Assembly: GCA_021292165.1 (NCBI GenBank)
Contig: CM037879.1
Coordinates: 261,771,921-261,835,920 of the forward strand
DNA: 64,000 nt
Reading direction: 5' to 3'
Source of the DNA: Shinisaurus crocodilurus
Taxonomy: Eukaryota > Chordata > Lepidosauria > Squamata > Shinisauridae
The notes below the pieces were generated by a model. That model searched no databases and was not told the origin of the DNA. It saw nothing but the letters and a program-made list of their open reading frames with translations. Below are positions 63,404-64,000 of the stretch, in pieces (the stretch's first letter is position 1; each line of letters opens with the position of its first letter). A program made the position numbers and the translations under genes.

Positions 63404-64000
63404 TAGAATCATAGAAAAGTAGAGTTGGAAGGCCATCGAGTCCAACCCCCTGCTCAATGCAGGAATCCAGGTCAAAGCATCCCTGACAGATGGCTGTCCA
63501 GCTGCACCTTGAATGCCTCCAGATTGGGAGAGCCCACCACCTCCTCAGGTAGTTGGTTCCATTGTCTTATCGCTCTGACAGTCAGGAAATTTTTCCTGAT
63601 GTTTAGGTGGAATCTAGGTTCCTGTAACTTGAGCCCATTATTCCGTGTCCTGCAAACTGGGATGATCGAGAAGAGATCCTGGCCCTCCTCTGTGTGACAA
63701 CCCTTCAAGTACTGGAAAAGTGCGATCATATCTCCCCTCAGTCTCCTCTTCTGAAGGCTAAACATGCCCAGTTCTTTCAGTCTCTCCTCATAGGGCCTTG
63801 TTTCCAGTCCCTTTATCATCCTTGTTGCCCTCCTTTGAACCCTCTCCAGTTTGTCTACATCCTTCTTAAAGTGTGGTGCCCAGAACTAGGACGCAGTACT
63901 CAAGATGAGGCCTAACCAGTGCCGAGTAAAGGGGAATTATCACTTCACGCGATTTGGAAGCTATACTTCTATTAATGCAGCCCAAAACAGCATTTGCCTT
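63404..64000 (-). mobile_element. CR1-type LINE 3' end, antisense, running off the window
   Basis: The minus strand encodes MIKGLETRPYEERLKELGMF, then FHLNIRKNFLTVRAIRQW and a stop. Its 3' end on the + strand is atagaatcatagaatcatag and gagttggaaggccatcgagt. The copy continues beyond base 64000. Only the C-terminal end of ORF2 is seen. Confidence 0.9.

Overview
The window is vertebrate genomic DNA, most likely from a squamate reptile. The evidence is one split protein-coding gene with canonical GT-AG introns, set in a dense mixture of CR1 and L2-like LINEs, tRNA- and 5S-derived SINEs, and many short hAT, mariner/pogo-type and Harbinger-type DNA transposons. This combination is typical of lizards and snakes. 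The species cannot be fixed by eye.

Region 1 (1-23745, + strand): the 3' two-thirds of NUAK1 (ARK5), an AMPK-related serine/threonine kinase activated by LKB1. Five coding exons are present: 2883-3034, 4328-4393, 12558-12677, 15906-16038 and 19021-20165. Their phases join into 538 codons of open frame. These carry the kinase domain from about human residue 121 onward, the HRD and DFG motifs, the LKB1-target activation-loop Thr, three GILK-type PP1-binding motifs and the conserved C-terminus. The start codon, glycine loop and ATP-binding Lys lie upstream of the window. A 3'UTR of about 3.6 kb ends at tandem AATAAA signals near 23713-23729.

The introns are shaped by mobile DNA. The exon carrying DFG and the activation loop (12558-12677) is tightly boxed in. 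An antisense L1-like 'half-LINE' ends about 150 bp upstream, and a sense CR1 (itself split by an antisense L2-like element) begins about 50 bp downstream. The acceptor region of this exon is duplicated in tandem, which leaves a decoy 3' splice site.

Region 2 (23746-64000): no second gene could be supported. It is intergenic DNA built largely of repeats, many nested and with readable target-site duplications. Three nests stand out. At 30938-34030 a half-LINE contains a pogo/mariner-type MITE that contains a 5'-truncated L1. At 37500-39300 a SINE is split by a palindromic hAT MITE and by a 1.4-kb hAT element with a CpG-island-like interior. At 55335-57144 a TA-flanked element contains a LINE 3' end that contains a 1.26-kb hAT element, again with GC-rich cargo.

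I found no rRNA gene, functional tRNA gene, CRISPR array, retroviral provirus or clearly new biochemical system. The observations most worth following are the duplicated splice acceptor in NUAK1, the half-LINE family, the two hAT elements with GC-rich cargo, and a 5S-rRNA-headed, CR1-tailed SINE-like repeat.
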